64,000 nt of DNA from Senegalia massiliensis (GTDB taxonomy: Bacteria > Bacillota > Clostridia > Tissierellales > SIT17), in assembly GCF_009911265.1 (NCBI RefSeq), contig NZ_QXXA01000016.1, forward strand, positions 1 through 64,000, read 5' to 3'. The notes below the pieces were generated by a model that worked only from the letters and a program-made list of their open reading frames with translations, had not been told where the DNA came from and ran no database searches. The translations under genes were made by a program, and so were the position numbers. Below are positions 36,994-45,405 of this stretch, piece by piece (positions within the stretch are counted from its first letter, which is position 1; each line of letters starts with the position of its first letter).

Positions 36994-37607
36994 TGAATTT
37001 AGATATTAATAATTTGAATAATATATTATTAGATGTATTGAAAGAATTAGGTAATATTGGAGCAGGAAATGCGGCTACAGCTTTAGCACAAATGCTTAAT
37101 AATAAAGTAGATATGGATGTACCACAAGTAAGATTATTAAATTTCTCAGAAGTTGATAGTTTAATTGGTGGTGCAGAAAACCCTGTTGTAGGAATTTATT
37201 TTTGCATCAATGGAGATATAGTAGGAAATATAATGTTTATATTAGATTTAGAATCTTCTAAAAATTTAATTGAAATATTATTAAATAAGAAAAAACCAGA
37301 TTATGATTTAAATGAATTTGAGATATCTGCATTATCAGAAGTAGGTAATATTTTAGCATCATCATATATAAATTGTTTAGCTAAAATGACTAATCTTAAC
37401 TTGAAAACTTCAATACCTTCTATTTCAATAGATATGGCAGGAGCTATTTTAAGTGTACCTGCTATACAATTTAGCTATGTATCCGATAAGATACTTTTTA
37501 TAGAAACAGAATTTAGTGAAAATAATAAATCAATAACTGGTAATTTATTGTTAATTCCAGATATTGATTCTTTTGAAATACTATTAGAAAATTTAGGTGT
37601 GTCATAA
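36993..37607 (+). CDS. cheC: CheY-P phosphatase CheC
   Basis: This 204-residue protein has two phosphatase motifs of the CheC/FliY/CheX family, ELGNIGAGNAATALAQML and SEVGNILASSYINCLAKM, each with the conserved Glu and Asn. With both sites intact it should dephosphorylate CheY-P. In Bacillus and Thermotoga CheC binds CheD, which is encoded next. The ATG overlaps the cheW stop (TAATG). Confidence 0.95.
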   Translation: MNLDINNLNNILLDVLKELGNIGAGNAATALAQMLNNKVDMDVPQVRLLNFSEVDSLIGGAENPVVGIYFCINGDIVGNIMFILDLESSKNLIEILLNKKKPDYDLNEFEISALSEVGNILASSYINCLAKMTNLNLKTSIPSISIDMAGAILSVPAIQFSYVSDKILFIETEFSENNKSITGNLLLIPDIDSFEILLENLGVS

Positions 37608-37608
37608 T

Positions 37609-38088
37609 ATGAATTCAATTAAAGTAGGTATGGCTGATTTAAATATAGTAAAAGAAGGTACATTGGTAACATTAGGCTTGGGATCATGTGTAGGAATTGC
37701 AATATATGATAAGAGGAAAAAAATTGCTGGTTTAGCTCATATAATGCTTCCATCAAGTAAAGAAATAAAAAATAATTCTAATAAAGCTAAATTTGCGGAT
37801 TCAGGGATTGAATTATTAATCGATAAAATGGAGTCTGTTGGAGGAAATAAGATTAATATGGTGGCAAAATTAGCTGGTGGAGCTCAAATGTTTAAATTTA
37901 ATAATAATAATGATATTCTTAAAATTGGAGAACGAAATATTATAGCATCTAAATCGAAGTTAAAAGAACTGGGTATAAGACTTATATCTGAAGATACAGG
38001 TGGAAACTTTGGAAGAACTATTGAATTTAGTAGTTATGATGGAAGTTTGAAAATTAAAACAATTGGTTTTGGTATGAAAATTATATAA
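37609..38088 (+). CDS. cheD: chemoreceptor glutamine deamidase CheD
   Basis: This 159-residue enzyme deamidates receptor glutamines and regulates CheC. The catalytic Cys27 (GLGSCVGIAI) and His44 (AGLAHIMLPS) are in place. I start at ATG 37609, just past the cheC stop, with TTAGGTGTG upstream; a GTG at 37597 would overlap that site. With cheC and fliY, this gives a Bacillus-type adaptation module. Confidence 0.94.
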   Translation: MNSIKVGMADLNIVKEGTLVTLGLGSCVGIAIYDKRKKIAGLAHIMLPSSKEIKNNSNKAKFADSGIELLIDKMESVGGNKINMVAKLAGGAQMFKFNNNNDILKIGERNIIASKSKLKELGIRLISEDTGGNFGRTIEFSSYDGSLKIKTIGFGMKII

Positions 38089-38113
38089 TTAACACTCCGA
38101 TAGGAGGGATATT

Positions 38114-38830
38114 ATGATAAGAGATGAAATATGGAAAGTATATAAATCTAATCAGGATTTAAAGAGTAAAAATGCATTAATTGAAAAATATGCATATATG
38201 ATAAAAATTGTTGCCAGTAGAATGTATAACTTTTATGGAGGTAATGTTGAGTTTGATGACTTAGTTGGCTATGGATCCTTAGGTTTAATAGATGCTATAG
38301 AAAAGTTTGATATTAAAAGAGAAGTTAAATTTGAGACTTATGCTCAACTAAGAATTAGAGGTGCTATTATTGATAATTTAAGAAAAAATGATTGGGTACC
38401 TAGGACACTTAGGAACAAAGCTAAGTTGATTCAAAATACTATAAATGAATTAGAAAATCAAACGGGATCAATAGTATCAAATAAAGATATTTCAAAAAAA
38501 TTAGATATTTCGATAGATGAAGTGGAAAAAATAATAAATGAAATTCATCTATTTAACATTACATCTCTTGATGAAACTATTTATAAAACTGGTAAAGAGC
38601 CTTTGGACACGTCAGAAAGTCCAGAGATGAAAATGGAAGAAAAGGAATTTCTAAATAAATTAACTCATTCAATTGAAAAGCTTTCTAAAAAAGAAAAAAA
38701 AGTAATAACACTTTACTATTATGAAGAATTAAATTATAAAGAAATAGGAAGTATTTTAAATCTATCTGAGTCTAGAATTTCTCAGATTCATAGTAAAGCT
38801 ATTAAGGATTTAAAAAATAAGCTTATATAA
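38114..38830 (+). CDS. sigD: RNA polymerase sigma factor for motility (sigma-28, SigD/FliA)
   Basis: This 238-residue sigma-70 family factor has region 2 (FDDLVGYGSLGLIDAIEKFD, then FETYAQLRIRGAIID), region 3 and region 4 (LNYKEIGSILNLSESRISQI). The size, the RKNDWVPRTLR segment and the location at the end of a fla/che operon identify it as sigma-28. It should drive late flagellar genes (flagellin, receptors), none of which lie here. TAGGAGGG precedes the ATG; a CTCC-GATA-GGAG mini-hairpin covers part of it. Confidence 0.95.
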   Translation: MIRDEIWKVYKSNQDLKSKNALIEKYAYMIKIVASRMYNFYGGNVEFDDLVGYGSLGLIDAIEKFDIKREVKFETYAQLRIRGAIIDNLRKNDWVPRTLRNKAKLIQNTINELENQTGSIVSNKDISKKLDISIDEVEKIINEIHLFNITSLDETIYKTGKEPLDTSESPEMKMEEKEFLNKLTHSIEKLSKKEKKVITLYYYEELNYKEIGSILNLSESRISQIHSKAIKDLKNKLI

Positions 38831-38852
38831 TAACAATAAAAAGGATGATTTA

Positions 38853-40214
38853 ATGGAAGGAATTAATTTAATTATTGATAAAAGGAATATGAATGCATCT
38901 ATAGAACTTATAAAAATTGATGATAAAGCTAAATTTTTAAATTATGAAGAGATTCTAGATAAAATTGAAGAGAAAATAAAGTTTGGACTAGATAAATTTA
39001 AATTAAAAGATATAATTGAAAATCATGTATATGGTAAAACAATATGTATAGCTAAAGGAAAAGAACCTATAAATGGTGAAGATGGATATTTAAAATATAA
39101 ATTTAATATAAAAAATAAGTTGAAGCCTTCTATGTTAAACAATGGCAAAGTAGATTTTAGAGATTTAGGTTTTTTTGATAATGTTAAAAAAGGTCAGATA
39201 TTAGCTGAAATAATAAGGCCTAGTAAAGGACAAGATGGGGTTAATATTTTAGGAGAAAAAGTTTCTTCACTTAGTGGAAAGGAAGCAAAAATAAAATTAG
39301 GTAAGAATGCTGTAAAATTTGAAGAAAAGATAGTTTCAAAAATAGATGGACAAGTAAAACTTACTAATGGAAAAATAGAAGTCTTAAATACGTATACAAT
39401 TAATAGTGATATAAATAATGAAACTGGTAATATTGAATATAATGGAACATTGAAAATAATGGGTTCTATAAATCCAGATTTTAAAGTTAAAACTTTAGGA
39501 GATATATATATTGGTGGGGTAGTTGAAGATTCGAAGATTGAAAGTGAGGGAGATATTTATATTTCTAAGGGTATAACTGGAAAAAACAAAACATTCTTAC
39601 AAACTGAAGGGAAACTAGTGACTAAATATATAGAAAATTCTACTGTTATAGCTAAAAATGATATTTTGTCAGATGATATTTTACATAGTAAAGTACATTC
39701 TCATGGAAGTATAATTGTTGATGGTAGAAAAGGTTTGATTGTAGGAGGAGAATGTAAAGCAGAATTAAGTATTCAAGCAAAAGTTGTAGGCTCTTATATG
39801 GGGACTTATACTTTATTAGAAATAGGCAATAATCCAAAAATAAAAGAAGAATTAGAGTTAATAAAAGATAAAATAAATAGTGTGGATAATAATATTGAGC
39901 AAATATTAAAATCGATTAATTTACTTAAAAAGAAGTATAAAAATAACAACTTATCACCTAAAAAAATGAATTTATTTAAACAACTATTAAACACATACCC
40001 AACTTTAAAAGACCAAAAAGAAAAATTAGTTAATAAATATAACTTAAAAAAAGATAAATCAAATTCTTTGTCTGAAGGTAGTATTAAAATAATTGATAGA
40101 ATTTATCCTAGAACTAAGATAATTATTGGGAATTATGAAATGAATATTAAAAATATAATAAAAAATAGTGAATTTTTAGTAAAAGATGGAGAAATAAAAG
40201 TTTCAAAACTTTAA
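38853..40214 (+). CDS. FapA family protein (DUF342)
   Basis: This 453-residue protein has a variable N-terminal part, the DUF342 core (beta-helix-like repeats such as GDIYIGGVVEDSKIESEGD, HSKVHSHGSIIVDG and GLIVGGECKAELSIQAKVVG) and a C-terminal coiled coil (about 330-400). FapA-type proteins are common beside sigma-28 genes in Firmicutes. They are thought to be cytoplasmic and linked to motility or cell-surface polymer control, but their biochemistry is not settled. AAAGGATG precedes the ATG. Confidence 0.9.
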   Translation: MEGINLIIDKRNMNASIELIKIDDKAKFLNYEEILDKIEEKIKFGLDKFKLKDIIENHVYGKTICIAKGKEPINGEDGYLKYKFNIKNKLKPSMLNNGKVDFRDLGFFDNVKKGQILAEIIRPSKGQDGVNILGEKVSSLSGKEAKIKLGKNAVKFEEKIVSKIDGQVKLTNGKIEVLNTYTINSDINNETGNIEYNGTLKIMGSINPDFKVKTLGDIYIGGVVEDSKIESEGDIYISKGITGKNKTFLQTEGKLVTKYIENSTVIAKNDILSDDILHSKVHSHGSIIVDGRKGLIVGGECKAELSIQAKVVGSYMGTYTLLEIGNNPKIKEELELIKDKINSVDNNIEQILKSINLLKKKYKNNNLSPKKMNLFKQLLNTYPTLKDQKEKLVNKYNLKKDKSNSLSEGSIKIIDRIYPRTKIIIGNYEMNIKNIIKNSEFLVKDGEIKVSKL

Positions 40215-40233
40215 AAAATAAAGGAGAAAATAT

Positions 40234-40629
40234 ATGATATTAAGTCTACTTATATTGGGTATATTATTAATAATAATATCGATACTATTATTAATAAAGT
40301 TTAAAAATGAAGAAGATATCAAATATAATAGAATAAATAAGATTTATAATGAAATAAATGAATATAATGATACATTAGATGATATTATTTTAAGTTTAGA
40401 TTTCTTAATTAATAATAATGATATTAAATCTACTTCTAAAGAAAAAGAATCAAAACAAGCAGTGAATTTAGATAACCATAAATCAAGTAAGGTCAGTACA
40501 GATACTAAGAGAAAAATTTATTCTTTATATGATAAAGGGAATACTATTGATGAGATTGCTAAATTATTGAATAAAGGAAAACGTGAAGTTGAAATTATAT
40601 TAAAATTAAATAATTTAAATAAATTTTAA
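40234..40629 (+). CDS. SwrB-like membrane protein (YlxL position)
   Basis: This 131-residue protein has one N-terminal helix (about 1-20), a charged, probably coiled-coil middle (about 25-60), a polar linker and a C-terminal helix-turn-helix-like module (KIYSLYDKGNTIDEIAKLLN, then KGKREVEIILKL). The same layout and location (after sigD, before rpsB) occur in Bacillus SwrB/YlxL, which activates the flagellar export gate. Sequence identity cannot be judged here, so no symbol is given. No terminator follows, and the rpsB promoter starts within ten bases. Confidence 0.75.
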   Translation: MILSLLILGILLIIISILLLIKFKNEEDIKYNRINKIYNEINEYNDTLDDIILSLDFLINNNDIKSTSKEKESKQAVNLDNHKSSKVSTDTKRKIYSLYDKGNTIDEIAKLLNKGKREVEIILKLNNLNKF

Positions 40630-40637
40630 AAAAACAG

Positions 40638-40667
40638 TTGAAATTAGTCATGGTTTCGTGGTATACT
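40638..40667 (+). promoter_or_regulatory. sigma-A promoter of rpsB-tsf
   Basis: TTGAAA (40638-40643), an 18-base spacer and TATACT (40662-40667) with TGG immediately upstream (extended -10). Transcription would start near 40674. This is one of the best promoter matches in the window and fits a ribosomal protein gene. Confidence 0.8.
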
Positions 40668-40673
40668 ATCAGA

Positions 40674-40771
40674 GGTGAAAATACACACACTCATTAATTC
40701 TTTTAGGTGTGCCTTAGATGGTTCTAAAAGAAAATGATGTGAGTGGAGGAAAAAACAAAGGAGGTGTAGTA
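40674..40771 (+). promoter_or_regulatory. structured 5' leader of rpsB
   Basis: The leader of about 98 bases contains a 9-bp perfect stem, TTCTTTTAG (40698-40706) with CTAAAAGAA (40724-40732), and an outer 6-bp stem, CACTCA (40688-40693) with TGAGTG (40740-40745), both before the AGGAGGTG at 40760. The two-stem shape suggests feedback control by ribosomal protein S2. That role is inferred, not shown by the sequence. Confidence 0.5.
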
Positions 40772-41476
40772 ATGTCAGTTATAAGTATGAAACAACTTCT
40801 TGAAGCAGGTGTTCATTTCGGACATCAAACAAGAAGATGGAATCCAAAAATGGCTGAATATATATTTACTGAAAGGAATGGGATCTATATAATAGATCTT
40901 CAAAAAACAGTAAAGAAGGTAGAACAAGCTTATAATATTATAAGAGATGTCGCTGCAGAAGGTGGAGAAATACTTTTTGTAGGAACAAAGAAGCAAGCAC
41001 AGGAATCAATAGAAAGTGAAGCAAAAAGAAGTGGTATGCATTATGTAAGTCAAAGATGGCTTGGAGGAATGCTTACTAATTTCAAGACTATTAATAAAAG
41101 AATTAATAGACTTCATGAACTTAAAAAAATGGAAGAAGAAGGAACATACGATTTACTTCCTAAAAAAGAAGTTATACAATTAAAACATGAAGAAGAAAGA
41201 CTTGAAAAGTTTCTTGGTGGAATTAAAGACATGAAGAAATTACCAGATGTATTATTCGTAGTCGACCCTAGAAAAGAAAAAATTGCTGTTAGAGAAGCAA
41301 AAATTTTAGGAATTCCTGTAATTGCAATAGTTGATACTAATTGTGATCCAGATGAAGTAGATTATGTAATACCAGGAAACGATGATGCTATTAGAGCAGT
41401 TAAGCTACTTACTGAAACTATGGCAAATGCTGTGTTAGAAGGTAAGCAAGGCGAACAAATAGAAGATAATGAGTAA
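40772..41476 (+). CDS. rpsB: 30S ribosomal protein S2
   Basis: This 234-residue protein is S2: it begins [20 protein letters not shown] and continues [20 protein letters not shown], with [11 protein letters not shown] and [13 protein letters not shown]2 sits on the small subunit between head and body. I start at ATG 40772, which follows a perfect AGGAGGTG. An in-frame ATG at 40718 lies inside the structured leader and lacks a site. It is transcribed with tsf. Confidence 0.98.
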   Translation: MSVISMKQLLEAGVHFGHQTRRWNPKMAEYIFTERNGIYIIDLQKTVKKVEQAYNIIRDVAAEGGEILFVGTKKQAQESIESEAKRSGMHYVSQRWLGGMLTNFKTINKRINRLHELKKMEEEGTYDLLPKKEVIQLKHEEERLEKFLGGIKDMKKLPDVLFVVDPRKEKIAVREAKILGIPVIAIVDTNCDPDEVDYVIPGNDDAIRAVKLLTETMANAVLEGKQGEQIEDNE

Positions 41477-41479
41477 TCT

Positions 41480-41528
41480 AAATGGTAAGGGCATATAAGG
41501 GATTTTTCCCTTACTACTCTTGCCATTT
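41480..41528 (+). other. intercistronic stem structure between rpsB and tsf
   Basis: AAATGGTAAG (41480-41489) pairs with CTTGCCATTT (41519-41528) over ten positions including one G-T pair. It encloses a second stem, AAGGGA (41497-41502) with TCCCTT (41507-41512). No T-run follows, so it is not a standard terminator. It could set the S2 to EF-Ts ratio through partial termination or RNA processing. Confidence 0.65.
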
Positions 41529-41562
41529 ATTAATATTAACTAGAAAATGAGGAGGAGTCCAA

Positions 41563-42210
41563 ATGGCAATAACAGCGGCAATGGTAAAAGATTTAAGAGA
41601 AAAAACTGGTGCAGGTATGATGGATTGTAAAAAAGTTTTAGTAGAAACTGATGGAAACATTGATGAGGCTATAGAGTTATTAAGAGAAAAAGGACTTTCA
41701 AAAGCTGCAAAAAAGGCTGATAGAGTAGCAGCTGAAGGAATAATTGAATCATATATTCACGGTGGAAGAATAGGTGTAATGGTAGAAGTTAATAGTGAGA
41801 CAGATTTTGTTGCTAAAAATGAAGGATTTAAAGATTTTGCTAGAGATGTTGCTATGCAAATTGCAGCTCAAAATCCAGAGTTTGTTTCAAAAGAAGAAGT
41901 ACCAGCAGATAAAGTTGAAGCTGAAAAGAAAATTTTGAGACAACAAGCATTAAATGAAGGCAAACCTGAAAAAATAGTTGATAAAATGGTTGAAGGTAGA
42001 ATTGAAAAATATTATAAAGAAGTATGTTTATTAGAACAACCTTTTATAAAAGATCCTGATAAAACTATAAAGGATTTATTAAATGAAAAAATAGCTAAAT
42101 TAGGAGAAAACTTAAAAATTAGAAGATTTACTCGTTATGAAGTTGGCGAAGGTATAGAGAAAAAAGAAGAAAACTTTGCTGATGAAGTAGCTAAGCAAAT
42201 GGGAAAATAA
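41563..42210 (+). CDS. tsf: elongation factor Ts
   Basis: This 215-residue protein is the nucleotide exchange factor for EF-Tu. The N-terminal UBA-like part, [20 protein letters not shown], and the core [20 protein letters not shown] and [20 protein letters not shown] are typical. It is the shorter form, in which the second core half is reduced, as in many Firmicutes and Thermus. GAGGAGGAG precedes the ATG. Confidence 0.97.
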   Translation: MAITAAMVKDLREKTGAGMMDCKKVLVETDGNIDEAIELLREKGLSKAAKKADRVAAEGIIESYIHGGRIGVMVEVNSETDFVAKNEGFKDFARDVAMQIAAQNPEFVSKEEVPADKVEAEKKILRQQALNEGKPEKIVDKMVEGRIEKYYKEVCLLEQPFIKDPDKTIKDLLNEKIAKLGENLKIRRFTRYEVGEGIEKKEENFADEVAKQMGK

Positions 42211-42259
42211 TTACTTATTTAAATGGAGAACATTAAATGTTCTCCTTTTAAATAAGTAA
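42211..42259 (+). terminator. terminator after tsf inside a long dyad
   Basis: The inner hairpin GGAGAACAT (42225-42233) with ATGTTCTCC (42237-42245) is followed by TTTT and acts as a terminator. A second pair, TTACTTATTTAAA (42211-42223) with TTTAAATAAGTAA (42247-42259), wraps around it and makes an unusually long stem of about 22 bp. Confidence 0.75.
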
Positions 42260-42314
42260 AATAAAAAAGGTATTTTTATATTTATGTAGAATAATATAAT
42301 TTAGGAGTGTTTAT

Positions 42315-43031
42315 ATGGATAAACCTATATATAAAAGAGTAGTATTAAAATTAAGTGGAGAAGCTTTAAGTGGAGATAAAAAATTTGGCTTAGATGAAAA
42401 TACAATAATAAAAATTGCAAAACAAGTAAAAAATCTTCAACAATCAGGAGTGGAAGTAGCTATTATTGTTGGAGGAGGTAATTTTTGGAGAGGTAGAAGT
42501 AGCAAAGAAATGGATAGAAGTACTGCGGATTACATGGGAATGCTTGCTACTGTTATAAACTCTCTTGCTATGCAAGATGCTCTTGAAAATATAGGAGTAT
42601 TAACTAGAGTACAGACTGCTATTGAAATGAGGCAGATTGCAGAACCTTATATTAAAAGAAAAGCAGTAAGACATTTAGAAAAAGGAAGAGTGGTTATATT
42701 TGCTGCAGGAACTGGTAATCCATATTTTACAACTGATACTACTGCTGCTTTGAGAGCTGCTGAAATTGAATCTGAAGTTATTTTATTAGCAAAAAAAGGG
42801 GTAGATGGAGTATATGATTCAGACCCTCAAGAAAATCCAGATGCTAAAAAATTTGATAAATTAAAGTATAAAGAAATATTAAATTTAGAGCTTAAAGTAA
42901 TGGACTCCACTGCTGCATCATTATGTAAAGATAACAATATACCAATAATAGTTTTTAGTATTGAAGAACCAGAAAATATAACAAAAGTTGTATTTGGTGC
43001 TGAAATTGGTACAAAATTAAAGGAGGATTAA
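42315..43031 (+). CDS. pyrH: uridylate kinase (UMP kinase)
   Basis: This 238-residue amino acid kinase family enzyme makes UDP from UMP. It shows [14 protein letters not shown], the glycine-rich [12 protein letters not shown], the segment [20 protein letters not shown] and a C-terminal [17 protein letters not shown] precedes the ATG. TATAAT at about 42293 is close to the start, so a promoter here would give a very short leader; its origin of transcription is uncertain. Confidence 0.97.
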   Translation: MDKPIYKRVVLKLSGEALSGDKKFGLDENTIIKIAKQVKNLQQSGVEVAIIVGGGNFWRGRSSKEMDRSTADYMGMLATVINSLAMQDALENIGVLTRVQTAIEMRQIAEPYIKRKAVRHLEKGRVVIFAAGTGNPYFTTDTTAALRAAEIESEVILLAKKGVDGVYDSDPQENPDAKKFDKLKYKEILNLELKVMDSTAASLCKDNNIPIIVFSIEEPENITKVVFGAEIGTKLKED

Positions 43032-43033
43032 TT

Positions 43034-43591
43034 ATGTATTTAGATGTTCACAAAAATGTAGAGAATAAAATGAAGAAAACTGTAAAAGCTTTTAATGAAG
43101 AACTTAAAACAATAAGAGCAGGAAGGGCAAATCCATCATTATTAGACAAGATAATGGTAAATTATTATGGAGCAGCAACACCATTAAATCAAATTGCAAA
43201 TATTTCAGTTCCTGAAGCAAGACAATTATTGATATCTCCATGGGATGCAAATTCTCTTACAGAAATTGAAAAGGCTATACAAAAAAGTGATTTAGGATTA
43301 AATCCTTCAAGTGATGGCAAAACTATTAGACTCATAATTCCACAATTAACTGAAGAAACTAGACGTGATATGATTAAGACACTAGGTAAAATTGCAGAAG
43401 CATCTAAGGTAGCTATTAGAAATGAAAGAAGAAATGGAAATGATGAATTGAAAAAACTAAATAAAAATAGTGAATTATCTGATGATGAGTTAGTAAAATC
43501 AGAGGATAAAGTTCAGGAATTAACTGATACTTATATAAAAGAAATAGATAGATTAGCAAAGGAGAAAGAATCTGAATTAATGGAGGTTTAA
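43034..43591 (+). CDS. frr: ribosome recycling factor
   Basis: This 185-residue protein is RRF, which with EF-G splits post-termination ribosomes. It shows EELKTIRAGRANPSLLDKIM, NYYGAATPLNQIANISVPEA, then PQLTEETRRDMIKTLGKIAE and IRNERRNGNDELKK. The length is standard. It follows pyrH by two bases, with AAAGGAGG upstream, and is translated in the same unit. Confidence 0.97.
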   Translation: MYLDVHKNVENKMKKTVKAFNEELKTIRAGRANPSLLDKIMVNYYGAATPLNQIANISVPEARQLLISPWDANSLTEIEKAIQKSDLGLNPSSDGKTIRLIIPQLTEETRRDMIKTLGKIAEASKVAIRNERRNGNDELKKLNKNSELSDDELVKSEDKVQELTDTYIKEIDRLAKEKESELMEV

Positions 43592-43594
43592 ACT

Positions 43595-43783
43595 TTGGAT
43601 AATCTTGATATTATTGGCTTGCCATTAGAAGAAGCATTCAATTTAATAGATAATGATATTTCTATTAATATAGTAGAAACAAAAGGAACTAATAAAAAAT
43701 TCGTAGATAATCTAGAACATTTACGCGTGATTAAATTTGACATAAAAGAAAATTCAATTAAAATTATAGTATGTGCATTTTAA
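43595..43783 (+). CDS. small conserved-looking protein between frr and uppS
   Basis: This 62-residue protein starts at TTG 43595, 8-10 bases after GGAGG at the end of frr, so it has its own site and is very likely translated. The sequence (LDIIGLPLEEAFNLIDND, then INIVETKGTNKKF and a hydrophobic strand IKIIVCAF) could fold as one helix packed on strands. It faintly resembles a PASTA-type repeat (G-x-P/S-x-x-E-A). There is no signal peptide or known catalytic motif. A terminator follows at once, making it the end of the pyrH-frr unit. Function is unknown. Confidence 0.75.
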   Translation: MDNLDIIGLPLEEAFNLIDNDISINIVETKGTNKKFVDNLEHLRVIKFDIKENSIKIIVCAF

Positions 43784-43784
43784 T

Positions 43785-43807
43785 CCCCTTCTTTTAGAAG
43801 GGGTTTT
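43785..43807 (+). terminator. rho-independent terminator
   Basis: CCCCTTC (43785-43791) and GAAGGGG (43797-43803) form a 7-bp GC-rich stem with a 5-base TTTTA loop and a TTTT tail. It ends the pyrH-frr unit 25 bases before uppS. Confidence 0.85.
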
Positions 43808-43831
43808 AATCATTATAGTGGAGGTATTAAA

Positions 43832-44584
43832 TTGGATATATTTAAAAATAATAATAATATAATTTTTAAAGAGGAAATCAAAAAAAAAGAATTACCTAAT
43901 CATATAGCTATAATAATGGATGGTAATGGAAGATGGGCTAAAAAAAGATTTCTTCCTAGAACGGCAGGTCATAGAGAGGGAGTAAAAAGAGTTATGGATA
44001 CAGTAGAAGAATGTGGTAATTTGGGTATAAAATATTTAACTCTATATGCTTTTTCAACAGAAAATTGGAGTAGGCCAAAAGATGAAATAGATTATTTAAT
44101 GAAGTTATTAGTTGAATTTTTAAGGAAAAAGTTACAAAAAATTCATAACAACAATGTGAGAATAAATATATTAGGAGATATTTCTAGATTAGATAAGAAT
44201 ATTGTAGAAGAAATAGAATATGCTATAGATCTAACCAAAAACAATACTAAATTAGAATTAAATATAGCATTAAATTACGGTGGTAGAGATGAAATATTAA
44301 GAGCTAGTAAATTATTATATGAAGATATTAAAAACAATAGAGTATCAATAAATGATATAAATGAAGAAGAATTTAAAAAATATTTATATACTGGAAATCA
44401 ACCAGATCCAGATATATTAATAAGAACAAGTGGTGAGAAAAGATTAAGTAACTTTTTAAACTATCAAATTGCTTATACTGAATTTTTCTTTATTGATGAG
44501 AATTGGCCTGAATTTTATCCTGATAAATTACATAGGGTAATATATGACTTTCAAAACAGAAATAGAAGATTTGGAGGAATTTAA
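43832..44584 (+). CDS. uppS: undecaprenyl diphosphate synthase (cis-prenyltransferase)
   Basis: This 250-residue enzyme extends farnesyl diphosphate with isopentenyl units to make the C55 lipid carrier for cell wall synthesis. Catalytic Asp30 lies in IAIIMDGNGRWAKKR; other signatures are GHREGVKRV, YLTLYAFSTENWSRP and DILIRTSGEKRLSNFL. It starts at TTG 43832 after GGAGG. cdsA, dxr, rseP and ispG follow, a membrane lipid and isoprenoid group. Confidence 0.96.
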   Translation: MDIFKNNNNIIFKEEIKKKELPNHIAIIMDGNGRWAKKRFLPRTAGHREGVKRVMDTVEECGNLGIKYLTLYAFSTENWSRPKDEIDYLMKLLVEFLRKKLQKIHNNNVRINILGDISRLDKNIVEEIEYAIDLTKNNTKLELNIALNYGGRDEILRASKLLYEDIKNNRVSINDINEEEFKKYLYTGNQPDPDILIRTSGEKRLSNFLNYQIAYTEFFFIDENWPEFYPDKLHRVIYDFQNRNRRFGGI

Positions 44585-44602
44585 TTATGAGGTGGTTTAA
44601 AA

Positions 44603-45367
44603 ATGAAAACAAGAATAATTAGTGGTTTATTAGGTAGTATAATTTTACTTTTAACAGTTATAACTGGAGGAATTGTTTTAAAATTTGGTGTGTTAGTAAT
44701 TAGTTTAATAGGTATAAAAGAGTTTATACAAGCATTTAAACATATAGAAATAAAAATTACAAAATATTTATACTTATATGCTATTTCTTTATTTATAATA
44801 TCAATATTTGGTTCTTTTCAAATAATTAATTTTACTATTATAATTAATTTTTTAATACTTATGTTTATATATGTGTTTAATAAGGATTATAATATTTATG
44901 AAATAGCTTTAAGTTTACTTTGTAGTATTTATATACCTTATTCATTGGTTCATATATCATTTTTAAGTGAAAATATATTGGTTTGGTTAATATTTATAAT
45001 TGCTTTTGCAACGGATACTTTTGCATATTTTACAGGTAGATTAATTGGAAAGCGAAAATTAGCACCAATACTTAGTCCTAAAAAAACCATTGAAGGAGCA
45101 GTTGGTGGGTTATTAGGATCTATAATTACAACTTTAATTTTTGTGAAATTTATAGGAATGACTAATATATATATATATATATTACTTGCTTTAATTTGTT
45201 CTATAGCTTCTATTATAGGAGATTTATCAGCATCTAAAATTAAAAGATATATAAAAATTAAAGACTATGGAAATATTATGCCTGGTCATGGAGGAATATT
45301 AGATAGATTTGATAGTATACTATTTATTGCTCCTTTAGTGTTTTATTTTATTAATTATTTTATATAA
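44603..45367 (+). CDS. cdsA: phosphatidate cytidylyltransferase
   Basis: This 254-residue multi-helix membrane enzyme makes CDP-diacylglycerol from phosphatidate and CTP. Signatures are LSPKKTIEGAVGGLLGS and the C-terminal family motif GDLSASKIKRYIKIKDYGNI, then MPGHGGILDRFDS. About seven hydrophobic helices precede and surround these. GAGGTGG lies before the ATG. Confidence 0.95.
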   Translation: MKTRIISGLLGSIILLLTVITGGIVLKFGVLVISLIGIKEFIQAFKHIEIKITKYLYLYAISLFIISIFGSFQIINFTIIINFLILMFIYVFNKDYNIYEIALSLLCSIYIPYSLVHISFLSENILVWLIFIIAFATDTFAYFTGRLIGKRKLAPILSPKKTIEGAVGGLLGSIITTLIFVKFIGMTNIYIYILLALICSIASIIGDLSASKIKRYIKIKDYGNIMPGHGGILDRFDSILFIAPLVFYFINYFI

Positions 45368-45405
45368 GTTATAATAGTTATACAGATTAAGTTAGGAGTG
45401 GTTTT

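Noticed and set aside
38077-38103. Sigma-28-like promoter (AAAA, 15 bases, TCCGATAG) just before sigD
   Set aside because: The -10 part overlaps the sigD ribosome binding site, so a transcript starting there would lack it; the -35 part is also imperfect.
42293-42298. TATAAT before pyrH as a promoter
   Set aside because: It would give a leader of only about ten bases and has no good -35 box; kept only as a remark in the pyrH entry.
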